Source: Anaeramoeba flamelloides
Taxonomy: Eukaryota > Metamonada > Anaeramoebidae
Direction: 5' to 3'
Length of the DNA stretch: 64,000 bases
Assembly (NCBI GenBank): GCA_027625915.1
Contig: JANTQA010000008.1
Span: forward strand, 1,175,001 to 1,239,000
Positions 1 to 11,584 of this stretch are shown here, one piece after another. Each line of letters starts with the position of its first letter. Position 1 is the stretch's first letter. The notes beneath the pieces are model-generated. The model was not told the origin of the DNA, made no database searches, and saw only the letters and a list, made by a program, of their open reading frames with translations. A program made the position numbers and the translations under genes.

Positions 1-1
1 A

Positions 2-32
2 AAAATTGAAAATAATAATAATAATAATGATA

Positions 33-73
<41 letters not shown>

Positions 74-3000
74 AATGATGATGATGATATAGGAAATGAA
101 AATAATACACTTCACCATCATCATAATCATTTAAATAATTTAAAAAATCAAAATTTTAATATTAAAGATGTTATTGGTGGATTTGATAAATTAACAAATG
201 ATAAACCAAAGTATAATAACAATGATAGAGGGTCTGATGATGATCTTCAGAATGGAGACGATAATTTAGATTTAGAAAAAGAAACAATAAACCTCAAACT
301 TGTGGAAAATAATACTCAACAGGAAACTTCAAATTCCGAAACAAAAATGGAAAAGAACATAAAAACTCGACAAAATTTAACTAATTTATATAATTTCAAT
401 GGGGTTAGATTTGGTCTAAGTAGAATTGTCAAAATTAAATTTTATGGAATAAATAAAAAAAATATTGAAAAATGGGGAAATCATTTAGTTTTGGGTAAAA
501 TAGAGATTTTAGGATTAATTAATAAAGCAAATTCTCCAAAGGAAGCCCGATTAAATTTAATGAAACAGCAAACAAAAAGACAAATTCAAAATTTTTTTAA
601 TTTGACATTACCTCAAACTTTTGAACCAAATAACACAGATGTGAAATTTTGGAAATTTGAACAAAAAATTAGAAATATTAAAAATTCAAATGTAGTTTAT
701 TTTACAAGAAAGTCTAATCAAAATTTAAAACAAGATAATATTAATAACATAAAAAACAAAAATGAAAAAAATTCTGATTACAATAAAATTGAAATTGAAA
801 ATAATAATGAAAATTTAATTCATAATAAGAATAGCAAGGATCACAATGAAGAATTTATTATTGAAAAATCAGAAAAAGAAAATATTAGTGAAAAAAACTT
901 GAATAATGACAATGATCTCATTAAAAAGAAAATTGAAGGGGAAGAAAAAGATGATGAAGAGGGGGTAGAAGGGACAGAAGGGACAGAAGGGACAGAAGGG
1001 ACAGAAGGGACAGAAGGGACAGAAGGGACAGAAGGGACAGAAGGGACAGAAGGGGTCAAAGGAAAAGAAGGAAAAGAGGAAAAAGACGTTAACAACAAAA
1101 ACAATGATAATAAAAAACAAAATGAAAAAAAAGAAAAAATAATTACTTTTCTTTTAATTGACGATTATTTTGGCAAACCAAAAAATTCAAAAAATGAAGA
1201 AACAAAAAAAAATAGTAATAAAACTACAAATAATAATAGCATTAAAAAACATAAAAATCTTTTAATCAAAATTGAAAAAAAAAAAATTAATTATTCCTTA
1301 AAGCATTTAATTAATGAACTAGATGATGATCTTGAAGCAATTTTAGCTTACCAGCCAACAAATAATAAAAACTTTCAAAATAAAGATCTTAAAAAATTAA
1401 ATTTTAATGTATATAAGGAATATGTAGAATCCATTTTTCAAAAAACAAATTCAAATGAAAGGGAGTTGACATTTTTAGGAAGTTTAAAATTTGAACTTTT
1501 AAGATTAAAATTAAATTTAACTGTCACCGAAAGAGATGGTATTTTAATTAAAATGGGGATTAATCCAAATGATATAAATCCAGAAAGTTTTTTATTTACT
1601 AGGCATAAAAGATTAATTGGTGAGATAATGAAGAAAGAAAAATTCAAAAATAGAATTTGTCATAATTCCACTTGCAGTACTAAATTAGGATTTTCAAGAA
1701 ATAGATGTTATTATTGCTTTCATAGATTTTGTTCAAATTGCATTAGCCAAACACAAATTCAAATCATTGAATATTTATGGGAAGATACTTCGATTGTGTG
1801 TAATTCTTGTTTTGAAAAATTGCAATCACAAAAAATGATACTTGATAGACTTTTAATACTTTCACAAAATATTCAAAAAAGAAATAATGAGGAATATTTA
1901 AAAAAACGAAAAAATAATGAAAAATTACTCAATTTAATTCTTTCCAGTTATTCAAACAATTTAACATATAATAATGAAAATGATTCTGTTGGGAGAGAGG
2001 AGGAGAAAGAAGCAAAATGCAATGATAATGAAAATGATAATGATATTGGTGAAAATAAGAAAAAATTAAAAATAGAGAAGCAAATGCATAATCTTTGTTC
2101 GTATCCCCAATCCATAATATTATCTAAAGTTTCTGTTGGTAAAAACTCCCCGCCAATAGAAAATTTAATTTTCCCTTCATTTTTAATGAATGATTCATTT
2201 TGGTATGCCGATAAGGATTGTAATAAATTGGAAATGATCTTAGTATTAAGATATGCTTGCCAATTAAAGCAAATAAAATTAATTGTGGATTCGTTGGGTT
2301 ATCGCAAATCCGATGTCCCAATGGTAATGGTTTTAGCTGGAGAACATTTGAATAATTTAATACCAATCATTTCCTGGGATATATTAGATCACTATCAAAA
2401 AAATAATATTAATGGTAGTAATAATAACAACAGCAGCAGCAGCAGCAACAACAACAAGAAGAAGAAGAAAAAGAACAAAATTATTCCAAATGAGAATAAA
2501 ACCCAAAAGAAATTAAAAAAAATTAATCAATTTCAATATATTAATCAAAATTATTCGCAAAATTGGATTATACCACCAGGTACAGAATTAACATTAAATT
2601 TTAATAATAATTCCCATTATAAATTTATTTCATTTTTATTTACTTTACCCCAAATTGAAAAAAACGAAAAAAATGGGTTTTTGCATTTAGGGCGTTTGGA
2701 AATACTCGGGATAAATAAACCTAGTTTGTTGCAATTAAACCCAAAAACAACAATAGAAAAAAAACAAAAGAAAGAAAGAATTAAGAAGAAAAGTATTGAT
2801 ACAGAAACCGAAACAGAAACCGATAGTAATAATAACATTAATGACAATAGCGTTATTATTAATAATACTTTTCGTGTTGATTATGATTTTATTCAATTTA
2901 ATTCTTTTAACCCCATTAAAATACAATCTTTTGAATATGAGCAAGATATTAAAAAACTGCAAATTCAAATAAATAATTCTTTTGTTAATGGGTTTATCTA

Positions 3001-3250
3001 CTTTGTTAGAAAAGAAAGTGGTAAATGGTTTGATAAATCCTTCCATTTATCTGTTTCCGTCATCGCAACTAATTCGGCTTCAAAGCCAATGAACCAGGTT
3101 TTGATAGGTACCTACGTGATACCTAAAGTGCAAAAATCTTCAGAATTGTTTTTTACTTTCGAAAAAACAATTAGAACAAATAGAATTATGTTTGATTTTT
3201 TTACTAATCAAGATTTAAAAATTGTCGAGGGAAAATTATTAATTTTTTAA
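2..3250 (+). CDS. 3' part of a large FYVE-finger protein, probably SAC9-like phosphoinositide phosphatase (5' end outside window)
   Basis: The frame is open from the left edge, so the start lies upstream; the GTG at 302 is just an internal Val. Visible length is 1082 codons. In order: an Asn/Asp tract (from the GAT microsatellite), a beta-rich segment ending LGKIEILG (about residues 130-176), low-complexity K/N/E linker, nine Thr-Glu-Gly repeats (324-350), a helical segment with FELLRLKLNLTVTERDGIL (about 495-515), an eight-Cys FYVE-like finger at 553-603 (CxxxxC, CYYC, CSNC, CNSC), then a long beta-rich C-terminus containing LGRLEILG. From memory, the helical segment followed by a Cys cluster resembles the region downstream of the SAC domain in plant SAC9 and amoebal relatives; a SAC catalytic domain would then lie upstream of the window. 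Coding status is certain; family assignment is moderate. It could instead be an unrelated FYVE scaffold. Stop TAA at 3248-3250. Confidence 0.6.
29..94 (+). repeat. GAT/AAT microsatellite inside the coding frame
   Basis: A run of GAT codons with a few AAT encodes an Asp-rich tract in the partial first gene. It stays in frame, so length changes would alter only the acidic tract. Confidence 0.9.
971..1051 (+). repeat. 9-bp coding minisatellite, nine copies of GGGACAGAA
   Basis: Nine identical tandem copies, one per Gly-Thr-Glu, are flanked by degenerate units (GGGGTAGAA before, GGGGTCAAA after). Identity at every third position argues for recent expansion by slippage or unequal exchange. It is markedly GC-richer than its surroundings. 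Confidence 0.95.
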
Positions 3251-3469
3251 TTGTGTTTTTTTTTTGTTAAAATTTTTAAACATAAATCAAAGTTTGCTTT
3301 TTTTCAAATTTTTTTTTTGTTTTTAAAAATAATATATAAAAATCTATATTAATTCAATAATAATCAATAATATAAGTGAGGTTTATAATATTTAATAAAA
3401 TTTTAAATTTTTGAGATTTGAATTTAGTTTTATTGTTTTTTATTATTAATTTGTTTTATGTTTTTTTTT

Positions 3470-4800
3470 ATTTTTCTTTGATGCATTCAAAAATTTAATT
3501 TTAGATCCTCAAATTTCAACAAATTTCAGAATTAACTTGTGAATTTAATTATAATTTTAATAAATCAAGATCGAATGTGTTTCCAAATAAAAAACTCAAA
3601 TTAGAATTTTAAGTGTTCCTTTTAAGGAAGTAAGTACATTTTGCCATTTTAAAAAATTTTAATAGTGTAAACATTACTGGAAAATATTTTTTGAGTGCCA
3701 CCAAATAGTGAAACTTTAGAACCAAAACACCATCCACTAGTCTATTCGTGAAGAGAATCAAAGTATTTCTGAGTTGAATCTTTCATTTTTCAATTTTTTG
3801 AACATTTTTTTTGATTCAATTTTTGGTTTTATTAAATTTCTGTTTTGGATCTTGATATGTGTTTATACAAACTATTGAAATTAATCAAACAGTAAACCAA
3901 AAAAATATACCCCAAAAGATGTGTATTTGAAATAAATATTTACTTTCTGAAGACCAAACAAAGAAAGATCACCATTTCTAAATACATTTGTTGAAATCAA
4001 GAATGAAAAAAAAAAAAATCGATAAAAGCTTTTTTTTGAGATTTGTTTTCTTTGTCTTCTTAATTTGCACGAATCCAAACAATTTAAGGGGGTAAGTACA
4101 TTTTTCATTTTTTGAGTGCCACCATTTATGTTAAACTGAATTCTTCAAATCATTTCTTTAACCAAATACATTGACAATTTCATAAATACCAGAGTGCGAA
4201 TATATCCTATTATAAGATATTTTCATACCAACAAAAAAACGCAAATTAAAAAAATGAAAAAATTGATCAAAAAAAAAAATAAAATAAAAATCATTTATTA
4301 CTTGATCTTATCTATAAAATTTTACACAATTACTTATTTTTGATTTCATTTTATTTTTAATTCTTTATGAAAAAAATTTTATTTGGAAAATTTTTGAGAA
4401 ACAAATGACTGTTTATTTCGAAAGAATTTCCAAAATGAATTTAAAAATCCTATTTTCATTTATGTAATCTAATCATTGATTTTGTTTCAGAAAATAGGAT
4501 AATTTTTTAATTCTTCTTGAGAATGAGGGTTTATTTGATAAATACGTTCGATTTTATAATTATTTATTTTCCATTAAAATGAGAACTCAAAAAAATTCTG
4601 AATCTGATTTAAATTTATTATTGAATTTTTCAATTATTTTGATTTGAATCTTTTGTAACTGTTTTTTGATTCCATAAATTCAACCCCCTTTATTTGGGTT
4701 TTTAAAATTGTATTATCTATTTTGGTATTGTTTGATATAGAATTTGAAATTAGAATTTTGAAAACAAATTTGTAAAAAAAATCCATTGTATAATAAGAAT
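3470..4800. repeat. Dispersed family A/C: terminal arms of a GTAAGTACATTTT-ended element (rearranged copy)
   Basis: Two copies of the terminal motif GGAAGTAAGTACATTTT lie in the same orientation, near 3627 and (as GGGGTAAGTACATTTT) near 4088. The first begins a stretch colinear with 41596-42050. The second begins a stretch colinear with 17953-18600 and with the reverse complement of 42220-42814. In the complete copy at 41596-42814 these two arms face each other, so here one arm is flipped or belongs to a separate truncated copy. The 3470-3625 flank also recurs at 17640-17750. Confidence 0.65.
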
Positions 4801-6550
4801 AAATGAAGATTAAAAGCAAGATTAAGATGGTTTTTCCAAATTTTTTTTTGTAGATATTTTTTCAATTAGTTAAAGCAAGTATCAAATTTTTAAATTGAAG
4901 CACTCAAAAGGGTTCCGAAATATAATGTTTGGAAATTAACAATTAAAAAGGAAAAATAGTACTTTTTTGCTTTTGTATTTATTTTTATTTATTGTGATCA
5001 AATCAGGTGTTAATTTTGGATTAAAAGACCAATACTCAAATCTTGTTTACTTTGAACGATTGATAATTCCCAGTTTCAATTAAAAAACTGATTCAAATTA
5101 ACGGATTATTCAAAATTTAGAAAACTGAAAAATGAGACTAAACTTACTTTTGATGAACATATTCCCATAAGTGTCAAAGTACCGTTAATTTGAACCTTAT
5201 TAAAACAAAATATTCTAATTGTAGAATCATTTATTTTAAAATTCATTCATTGTAGCGTTCTTAAAGCCAAGAGTTATTCTTCTCGCAAATTTGGACTCAA
5301 CAACGGTCTTGTTTGCTTTAGTTCCTTAGGTAACTATGAAAATTCTTTATTGATAAATGGTTCAAAGTTTAGAAAATTGTAATTTTTAATAAAATTGGAA
5401 ATAGATCTAATTTTTGAACTTATCAAGAATCAACATGAACAACAGAACAACTAAACCTATTTCTCAATTATTTAATAATGTATTTTTATAAACTCTTTTT
5501 TTAAAATTTCAATTCTGTTATTTTTATTTAAAAAATCTTTCATAAATTCTTGAATAGAGTTAAATTACCTGTATCTTCGATCAAAACAGCAAAAAAAATT
5601 TAAAATTAAGAATGATTATCAATAAAATAACCATCAAGACAACTTGGAAATTCTTGATTTTGATGATTTGGAATGGTTCTTTTTTAACTTCAGCTTTTTC
5701 AAGGTAAATCAATCTATTTTGTACTTTTTTCTCTTCTTTTTCAATCTTTTCAATTTAAATATTATTAAAAAAGTGTAGTGAAACAAAACTTTTACTTGGA
5801 AATTATAATTTTTTAGATTGTATTGTTTTGATTCTTCTAATTTCTATTTTGAAAAAGATTAATTTATTGTTAAATTGGTAAATAATACTTTTTTTCTCTG
5901 TTTAGATTTTTCAATATCACTATTCATTCAAAATTTTATACAGATCTTTTAAAGATATTTTACAAATTTGCCTTCAAGTATTGGTAAATATTAATTTTTC
6001 TTTCATAAACTTTTTGATTTTAATTTTCGATCCTAAATTTTGCAATAAAGAAATAAATTTAAGAAGGAAGGTTCTTGTAAAAATAATTTATATAATATCT
6101 ATTCTCTTTTAAGTTCTAAATATATTAAATAGTGATGTAAACTTCTCTTTTTACTTTTTCAATATTTATTTTAACTAATTCACTCTCTTCTTCTCTTTCT
6201 CTTTTTCTTTAAAATTTAAAATTTAAAAATAAAAAATAGTTCAGTAAAAATTTTATTTTGATTTTTTTTTTGATGAAAAATTCTAAAAGAATATCTTCTA
6301 ATAATTATCAAAAAAATTGAATTTTTTAATTTTGAATTCTAATTCTTTTTTCTTTTGAACCAATAAATATGGTTCCCTCTTCATTTCTAAGTTTTTGATC
6401 AAAAAGAATCCTCTGTAATTTATCTTTTGTGGGCTGAGTAGATCATCTTCATTTGAGAATTTTGAATCGTTTGATATTTTTGATCTTTGAAATAAGAAAA
6501 GAGCAGGAGTTCATGTTGGAAAAACGAACAATTCTCATCTGGAATGACCT
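4801..6550. other. Intergenic, no gene supported
   Basis: Very AT-rich. The only stretch that looks unlike background is 5255-5331, where one forward frame reads VAFLKPRVILLANLDSTTVL and then stops (see findings). No tRNA, no conserved splice pair and no long ORF are seen. Confidence 0.5.
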
Positions 6551-6559
6551 TAATTCTAA

Positions 6560-6767
6560 ACTATTTTTCATAAATTTTGACTCACTTTATAATGCTAATG
6601 GGAGTTGTTTTGAGGGTTTATTCCAGTATTCTTAACAAAAAATATTTTCAAATTTTTGGATCAGAATCATTTTTTCTAATTTTTCAAATTTTAGTTTTGC
6701 TTTTTCAAATTTTTTTTTTCTTTTGTTTTTCTTTTGTTTTTCTTTTTCTTTCTTTTTGAAAAATTTT

Positions 6768-6820
<53 letters not shown>

Positions 6821-6960
6821 CAAAAGATCATGTGGAAAAAAAAAGAGATCTTCGAAAAGACAAATAATCACTAAGAAAATTGAGAATGTAATGTCTTTGA
6901 AAATGGAAAATTATTCATAAAAAATATTGTTGTTCAACTTTTTTTCAGTGAAAGTTCAGT
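6560..6960 (+). repeat. Dispersed family P, copy 1, with a 51-T run
   Basis: The stretch reading TATTCTTAACAAAAAATATT then TCAGAATCATTTTTTC, a T-rich tract, and AAGAAAATTGAG is colinear with 48710-49000. The homopolymer 6770-6820 is 51 consecutive T. The short ORFs on both strands here are Phe or Lys runs from the homopolymer and are not genes. Confidence 0.6.
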
Positions 6961-6982
6961 AATAAAAAATGGGTAATGCTCA

Positions 6983-7179
6983 TTTCAAAAATTGTGACTC
7001 ACTTTTTTTTTAGTTTTTGGTTTTATTTTTTTTAATTTTTAATATATCAGGCTTTTATAGATTTAGAATGACTTAAAAGTGAATTACAAATCATATTTAG
7101 TTATTAATTGTTCTTGAATACTAAAGGATAAAATTTTTTTTTCAATTTATTATTTCAGGTGAGTCACAATTTTTGAAAA
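6983..7179. repeat. Short MITE-like element with 20-bp perfect terminal inverted repeats
   Basis: TTTCAAAAATTGTGACTCAC at 6983-7002 is matched exactly in reverse complement at 7159-7178, about 197 bp end to end, with no coding capacity. No second copy was recognised in the window, so mobility is inferred from structure only. Confidence 0.5.
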
Positions 7180-7242
7180 AGAGTTTAGTAACGGAACTCC
7201 AGGTATTTAGACTACAAGGATCTTTGATCAAAATTTAGACCT

Positions 7243-7277
7243 GGGGGGGGGGGGTCGCGCGCATATACGCGTATATG
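7243..7277. repeat. 12-G run, CpG-rich spacer and 16-bp perfect palindrome
   Basis: Twelve G (7243-7254) are followed by TCGCGCG and the perfect palindrome CATATACGCGTATATG (7262-7277). This is the densest CpG cluster seen in the window and sits 28 bp beyond the stop codon of the adjacent minus-strand gene. Confidence 0.9.
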
Positions 7278-7304
7278 AATAAATAAAAATCCTACTCCAT
7301 TTAC

Positions 7305-8500
7305 TCAAATTATTGTTATTTGATTTTTTTCTTCTACTTTTTGGTACTGTATATAGGTATAAAAATTTACTTTTTCGGGTAAATTTTCCCATCCTCCGAG
7401 CTCTTTTTCATTTAATTTGAATGAAATTTTTTTTTGTTCCATATCGAGAAAAATTGTGAAAATATCATTTTTTTTAAAATATATTTCTTCTGGGTATTTT
7501 TCGAAGGTCAATTTTCCGTTTTCCTCTTTCCATTTTTCGCTTTCGATTTTTTTTCCATTCCACCATGTTTTAAAATAATATGTTTTTTCCCAATCTCCAT
7601 TTTTGATAAAATTTTCCATATTTTCTGTTTTGATTACTCCTAAATAGATCTGGTTTTCTTCATTTTCTGGATTTGGGAATTGGTCTATTTTGATTTTTAT
7701 TTGATGTTTTCCTCGACAATATATCTTTTTACCACAAATTCTTCCATACTTCCATGTTGATGTATTCCAAACTGTTTTATTTTCATTTTTTAATTTTATT
7801 CGATTATCGTGGTTCATTTTTGGATCAAATTCTTCTTCAAATTCTTCTTTCGATCTCTGTATTTCAATTTCTTTTTTCCTTTGATTCAATATACGTATCT
7901 CTTCTAATTTTTCTTTTTCTCTCTGTATCTCTCGTTTTCTCTGTTGTTCTTTTTTTCTTTCTTTTTCCCTCTCTTCTTTTTCTTCTTTTTCAAATATTTC
8001 CTTTGATCCTCGAATTAATTTGATTATTTTTTTATCTTTTTTCCATTTTGTCAGAATTTTTATTTGTTTTTTCGTTTCATTTATCGATTCTTGTTTTGCT
8101 TCATTTCTGTTCATAATGTTATCAAATTTAGTATCAGATATTATTCCAATTTTCAATAATAAATTGAGATGATTTATTTTTGATTTTTGGATTTTTTGGA
8201 TCAATAAATTTGATTGGTTTTCAATTAAATTTGAAAGCTCTTTGATTTCAATTTTGAATTTATTTTTCAATTCAAGTGATTTTTGTATTATTTCATTGTT
8301 TTGGATTTCAACATTTTGGATTTTATTTAAAATTATTTTGATTTTTTTTGAAATTTCATTTGAATATTCATCTAAATCCAATATTGAATGATTATTTTTC
8401 CTACAAGTAACATAACATTTGGTGCAAATTAATTCATTATCATCTTTACAATATAGGCATAATTCTTTATTATGTTTGTCGCATAACTTCGACTCGATTT
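7305..8500 (-). CDS. B-box zinc finger / coiled-coil / SPRY-like domain protein (5' end unresolved)
   Basis: The open frame reads through a non-ATG codon at 8381 into an upstream B-box: CDKHNKELCLYC, then CTKC and a following His, with the first Cys codon at 8481-8483. After it come a Lys/Glu-rich coiled coil (8380-7870) and a C-terminal beta-rich domain of about 150 residues resembling B30.2/SPRY (NTSTWKYGRICGKKIYCRGK, YLGVIK, GDWEKTYYFKTWWNGK, FLDMEQKKISFKLN). B-box plus coiled coil plus SPRY is the TRIM-like layout, normally used in protein recognition or ubiquitin-related scaffolding; no RING is visible. There is no in-frame ATG in the B-box exon, so at least one upstream exon is expected, and a possible acceptor AG lies at 8501-8502. 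Stop TGA at 7305-7307. Domain call good, gene start unknown. Confidence 0.75.
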
Positions 8501-8519
8501 CTTTTTTGTTAAATTTTAA

Positions 8520-9039
8520 GAAATAAATATTAAATATTGAAAAAAAAATAATAAATATTATTAAAAAAAATCAATAAAAAAATAGAGTAAAATATTGAAT
8601 TGATTAAAATAGAGTATATTAAAAATATTCAATTCTCCATCCGGTATTATTCATTCAAAAATAAATTTACATTGGAAATTAATATCTAATTATTAATTCG
8701 TGATCTAACTTTTATTTAAATTTCAAATTTTAGTGAAAGAGTAATTTGTTTAATAATCATATATTTCAAAAAAATGTTTTTTTTTTTTTGGAATTTATAG
8801 ATATATTTATATTTATTGTTTTTGATTGACAATATTTGATTTCTAAAATGAATATTTATATATTTCTATGATTAATGTGTTTAAATTAATAATAAAATTA
8901 AAATAAATAATTTTATCAAAGTTTAAATATGTATAAAAATTTCCGAGGTTCGACAAAATTTAGTTTTAATTTTGTTATTTTTTTTTTTTCAAAATTAACA
9001 AAATTTCAAAATTTGACTCCAAATAACATAAACTAAAAT
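8520..9039. other. Intergenic, presumed location of first exon(s) of the B-box/SPRY gene
   Basis: T-rich minus-strand sequence that could serve as an intron. A short minus-strand ORF starting ATGAATAATACC near 8655 is a conceivable first exon but has no conserved content to support it. Confidence 0.3.
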
Positions 9040-9560
9040 TCAAAATTTTCCACACAGATAAAACGTTCCAAACAATCGTAATAATACAATTTCATTCAAA
9101 TTTGAGAAAATTTTGATTTTTGTAAGTTATGAAAATCATTTTTTCATCTTTTAGTTTTTGTTTTCATTTCATTGTTTGAATTACATAATTTGTTTCGTTG
9201 GATCAAAAATTTTTTTCAACCATCGATATTATGTTAAAGTCGAATTGTATAAATGGAAGAACTCATATAAAATTAGTTGGTAGTATCTAACCATTTGATC
9301 GATCAATATTCCTAATAGAATTTCAACAAATTTACTAATGTATTTTTTTTGTTTTGCTCTCTCCAAAATTTTTAACACACCCATGATTTATTTGTATTGA
9401 TAATTATTTATTTATTGTTTTGTGAGTATTGTAATTTATAAACAAGTGTTAACATTTCAATTAGTGAATGGTTCTAATTTGGTATTTCTTCTTTAATTGA
9501 TTAAATAAGTTTTTTTTTTACAAATTGAATTTTGGTGTGTTAAAATTTTTGAATTGGGGT
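9040..9560 (+). repeat. Dispersed family F, copy 1
   Basis: Colinear with 45740-46290 (same strand) and with the reverse complement of 58120-58450. Shared blocks include TACAATTTCATTCAAATT, ATCTAACCATTTGATCGA, TTTCAACAAATTTACTAAT and AAAATTTTTAACACAC. The last block recurs inverted at about 9535-9550, so part of the family has facing ends. No protein is encoded. Confidence 0.65.
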
Positions 9561-10314
9561 TTATGATCTTAAAGAGAAAGGCCAATTTCATATTGAAATT
9601 GTGATACATAAAATTAGACCATCTAGCCGAAGAACCGAATGGGTCAAATAGAGGTCATTGACTGCGAAAACATGGGAAAAGACGAGAGCAAGAATTTACT
9701 CCAGATGTTTCATATCAAAGCAATACAAGAAAAAGTGGACTCATCCGAAAGCGAATAAAAATGGAAGCTGAAAAAATACCTCAAAATCAAACAGACAATT
9801 TCCCAGACAACTTCCCAGACAACATCAACAGAAAACAGCCGATATTTAAACTGGAAATCGTCATTGACTGTATTCAAATTGAAATCATTATGTAATGGTT
9901 TGAATAGATACACATACAAATGAGGAAAACGAGTAAACTCCAAAATATTTCCATTTTGTAAAAAGTAAGTTGATGATATAGACCACTCCATATGGGAGTG
10001 TTTAAGATATGAGAAATCTTAAAAAAAAAAAATGGAAAAAGCAACTCAAAAAAATCAAAAAATTTGACTTCAATATAATATTCAATGAGGATACAGTTGA
10101 ATTATTGTGGAAAATGAACACAAAAAAATTTTTATGCTGTTAACATAGAATACTTTTAAACCAATATAACTCAACATAATATTCGGGTATAATAAGCACA
10201 AAACGAAATAACACCTAATTGTCAACATAAACAAATTTATTTGAATCAAAATACTTCAGGCTTTTCATATTAATTATTCAAAAATTCAACCTTTTTGATT
10301 TTTTATACTTAATT
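9561..10314. other. Intergenic, no gene supported
   Basis: A minus-strand ORF of 93 codons at 9710-9991 has no recognisable domain, no splice partners and ordinary background composition. It is not called as a gene. A direct doubling CCCAGACAACTTCCCAGACA sits near 9803-9822. Confidence 0.4.
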
Positions 10315-10575
10315 TCAAATCTAAAACCTCAGAAATTTTCAAAAACCATGTAATTCCATTTTTCTGAACAATTGAAAATATGAGTAAAAAGTCAGAAATC
10401 TGCTCTCATTTTACAGACAAATAATCCAGTTACCGGGAAACTTATAACCATTCCAATTGGGGTGGTTATTTTTCTGTTAAATGAGAGTAGATTTCTGACT
10501 TTTTACTCATATTTTCAATTGTTCAGAAAAATGGAATTACATGGTTTTTGAAAATTTCTGAGGTTTTAGATTTGA
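10315..10575. repeat. Long near-perfect inverted repeat (foldback), arms about 95-115 bp
   Basis: The left arm 10315 to about 10430 and right arm about 10462-10575 pair with a single mismatch over the outer ~95 bp, and imperfectly further in. TTAA lies just outside each end (10309-10312 and 10579-10582), compatible with a TTAA target. The arms would form a long hairpin in RNA or single-stranded DNA. No second copy was seen in the window. Confidence 0.8.
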
Positions 10576-10690
10576 CAGTTAATACCTAATCCAAATTTTC
10601 CTTTTTACGTTGTTTGAGTTCCTCCTCTTTTTATTTTTTTGGGTGTTTGTTGAGGGGAGGTATTAGGTTGAAAAAATCATTATAAGAATT

Positions 10691-10750
10691 GATAGACTTG
10701 TTTGTGATTAGAGCTTAAACTAACTTGATAGACTTGTTTGTGATAAGATC
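10691..10750 (+). repeat. Short tandem duplication, 36-bp period
   Basis: TTGATAGACTTGTTTGTGAT occurs at about 10691 and again about 10727, each followed by a variant of TAGAGCTTA or AAGATCTTA. The minus-strand ORF starting within it is not supported as a gene. Confidence 0.6.
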
Positions 10751-11584
10751 TTAGACGAATTGAAATGGAATTAGGCAACTGAAAAGAATTGAATACAACT
10801 GATGCAATTTGTAACCGAACTGAAGTCTACCGAATCGAAATTTCTGTAAAATATGCCGAGTAGTTACCTGGACCGGGTTTTTTACTGTCAAGTGGTACCA
10901 TGAATTAGAATTTTGCAAAAACAAGATTTGAGTAACTTGTAATTGCAAAAAAAATTTTAAAATAAATCAAAATATAAAAATTAATAAAATCAAAGAAACT
11001 GAAAAGAAAATTTCGAAAATCAATTCTTATTCTTAAAAACTCAGCACTTTATAAATGTAACACATTTGTTAAGTTCGAAAGTATAACTCAATAAAGTAAA
11101 CTTTTTCATTTGATCAGTAAATTGTTAAATGAGTTGATCCCTTTATCAAAAAAAATTTTCAACATAAAAGGAAAAGTCCAACAACACATTTTATACTTTG
11201 GGGTGCAAAATTAAACTTTTCAATCAAGATTGTACTTTTTTTAATTATTTTTTGAATCTCTTTCATTTCAATCTTTTCAATCTCTTTTTCTGGGTATTTT
11301 TTTCCAAATAAAATTTAATCTTTGATTTTTTTTTAGAAAACTAAATAAAGTTTCAAATACTCCCAAAGAATGTGTCTATTTTAGATGCTCTTTGAATTGG
11401 AAGTCACAAATTTAGTTAACTCAAATTTCGGTTTTACGATTTGTAAATATGGAATGTTGTTTAAAATAGAGTTTTTGCACCTGTGTATGCTTTTTTCAAG
11501 GATTTCAACATGTTATTTTTGGAAAAAATCCAATAGTTGATTTTCAAATTTTTCTCAAAAAAAATTATTTAAAAATAGTTCAAA

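Noticed and set aside
841-1120. Minus-strand ORFs rich in Pro-Ser-Val or Cys-Pro-Phe opposite the TEG repeat
   Set aside because: They are mirror translations of the 9-bp coding minisatellite of the plus-strand gene.
6453-6920. Several short ORFs on both strands
   Set aside because: They lie in family P and across the 51-T run; content is Phe or Lys runs.
9710-9991. 93-codon minus-strand ORF
   Set aside because: No domain, no splice context, background composition; length is within chance for one of many frames.
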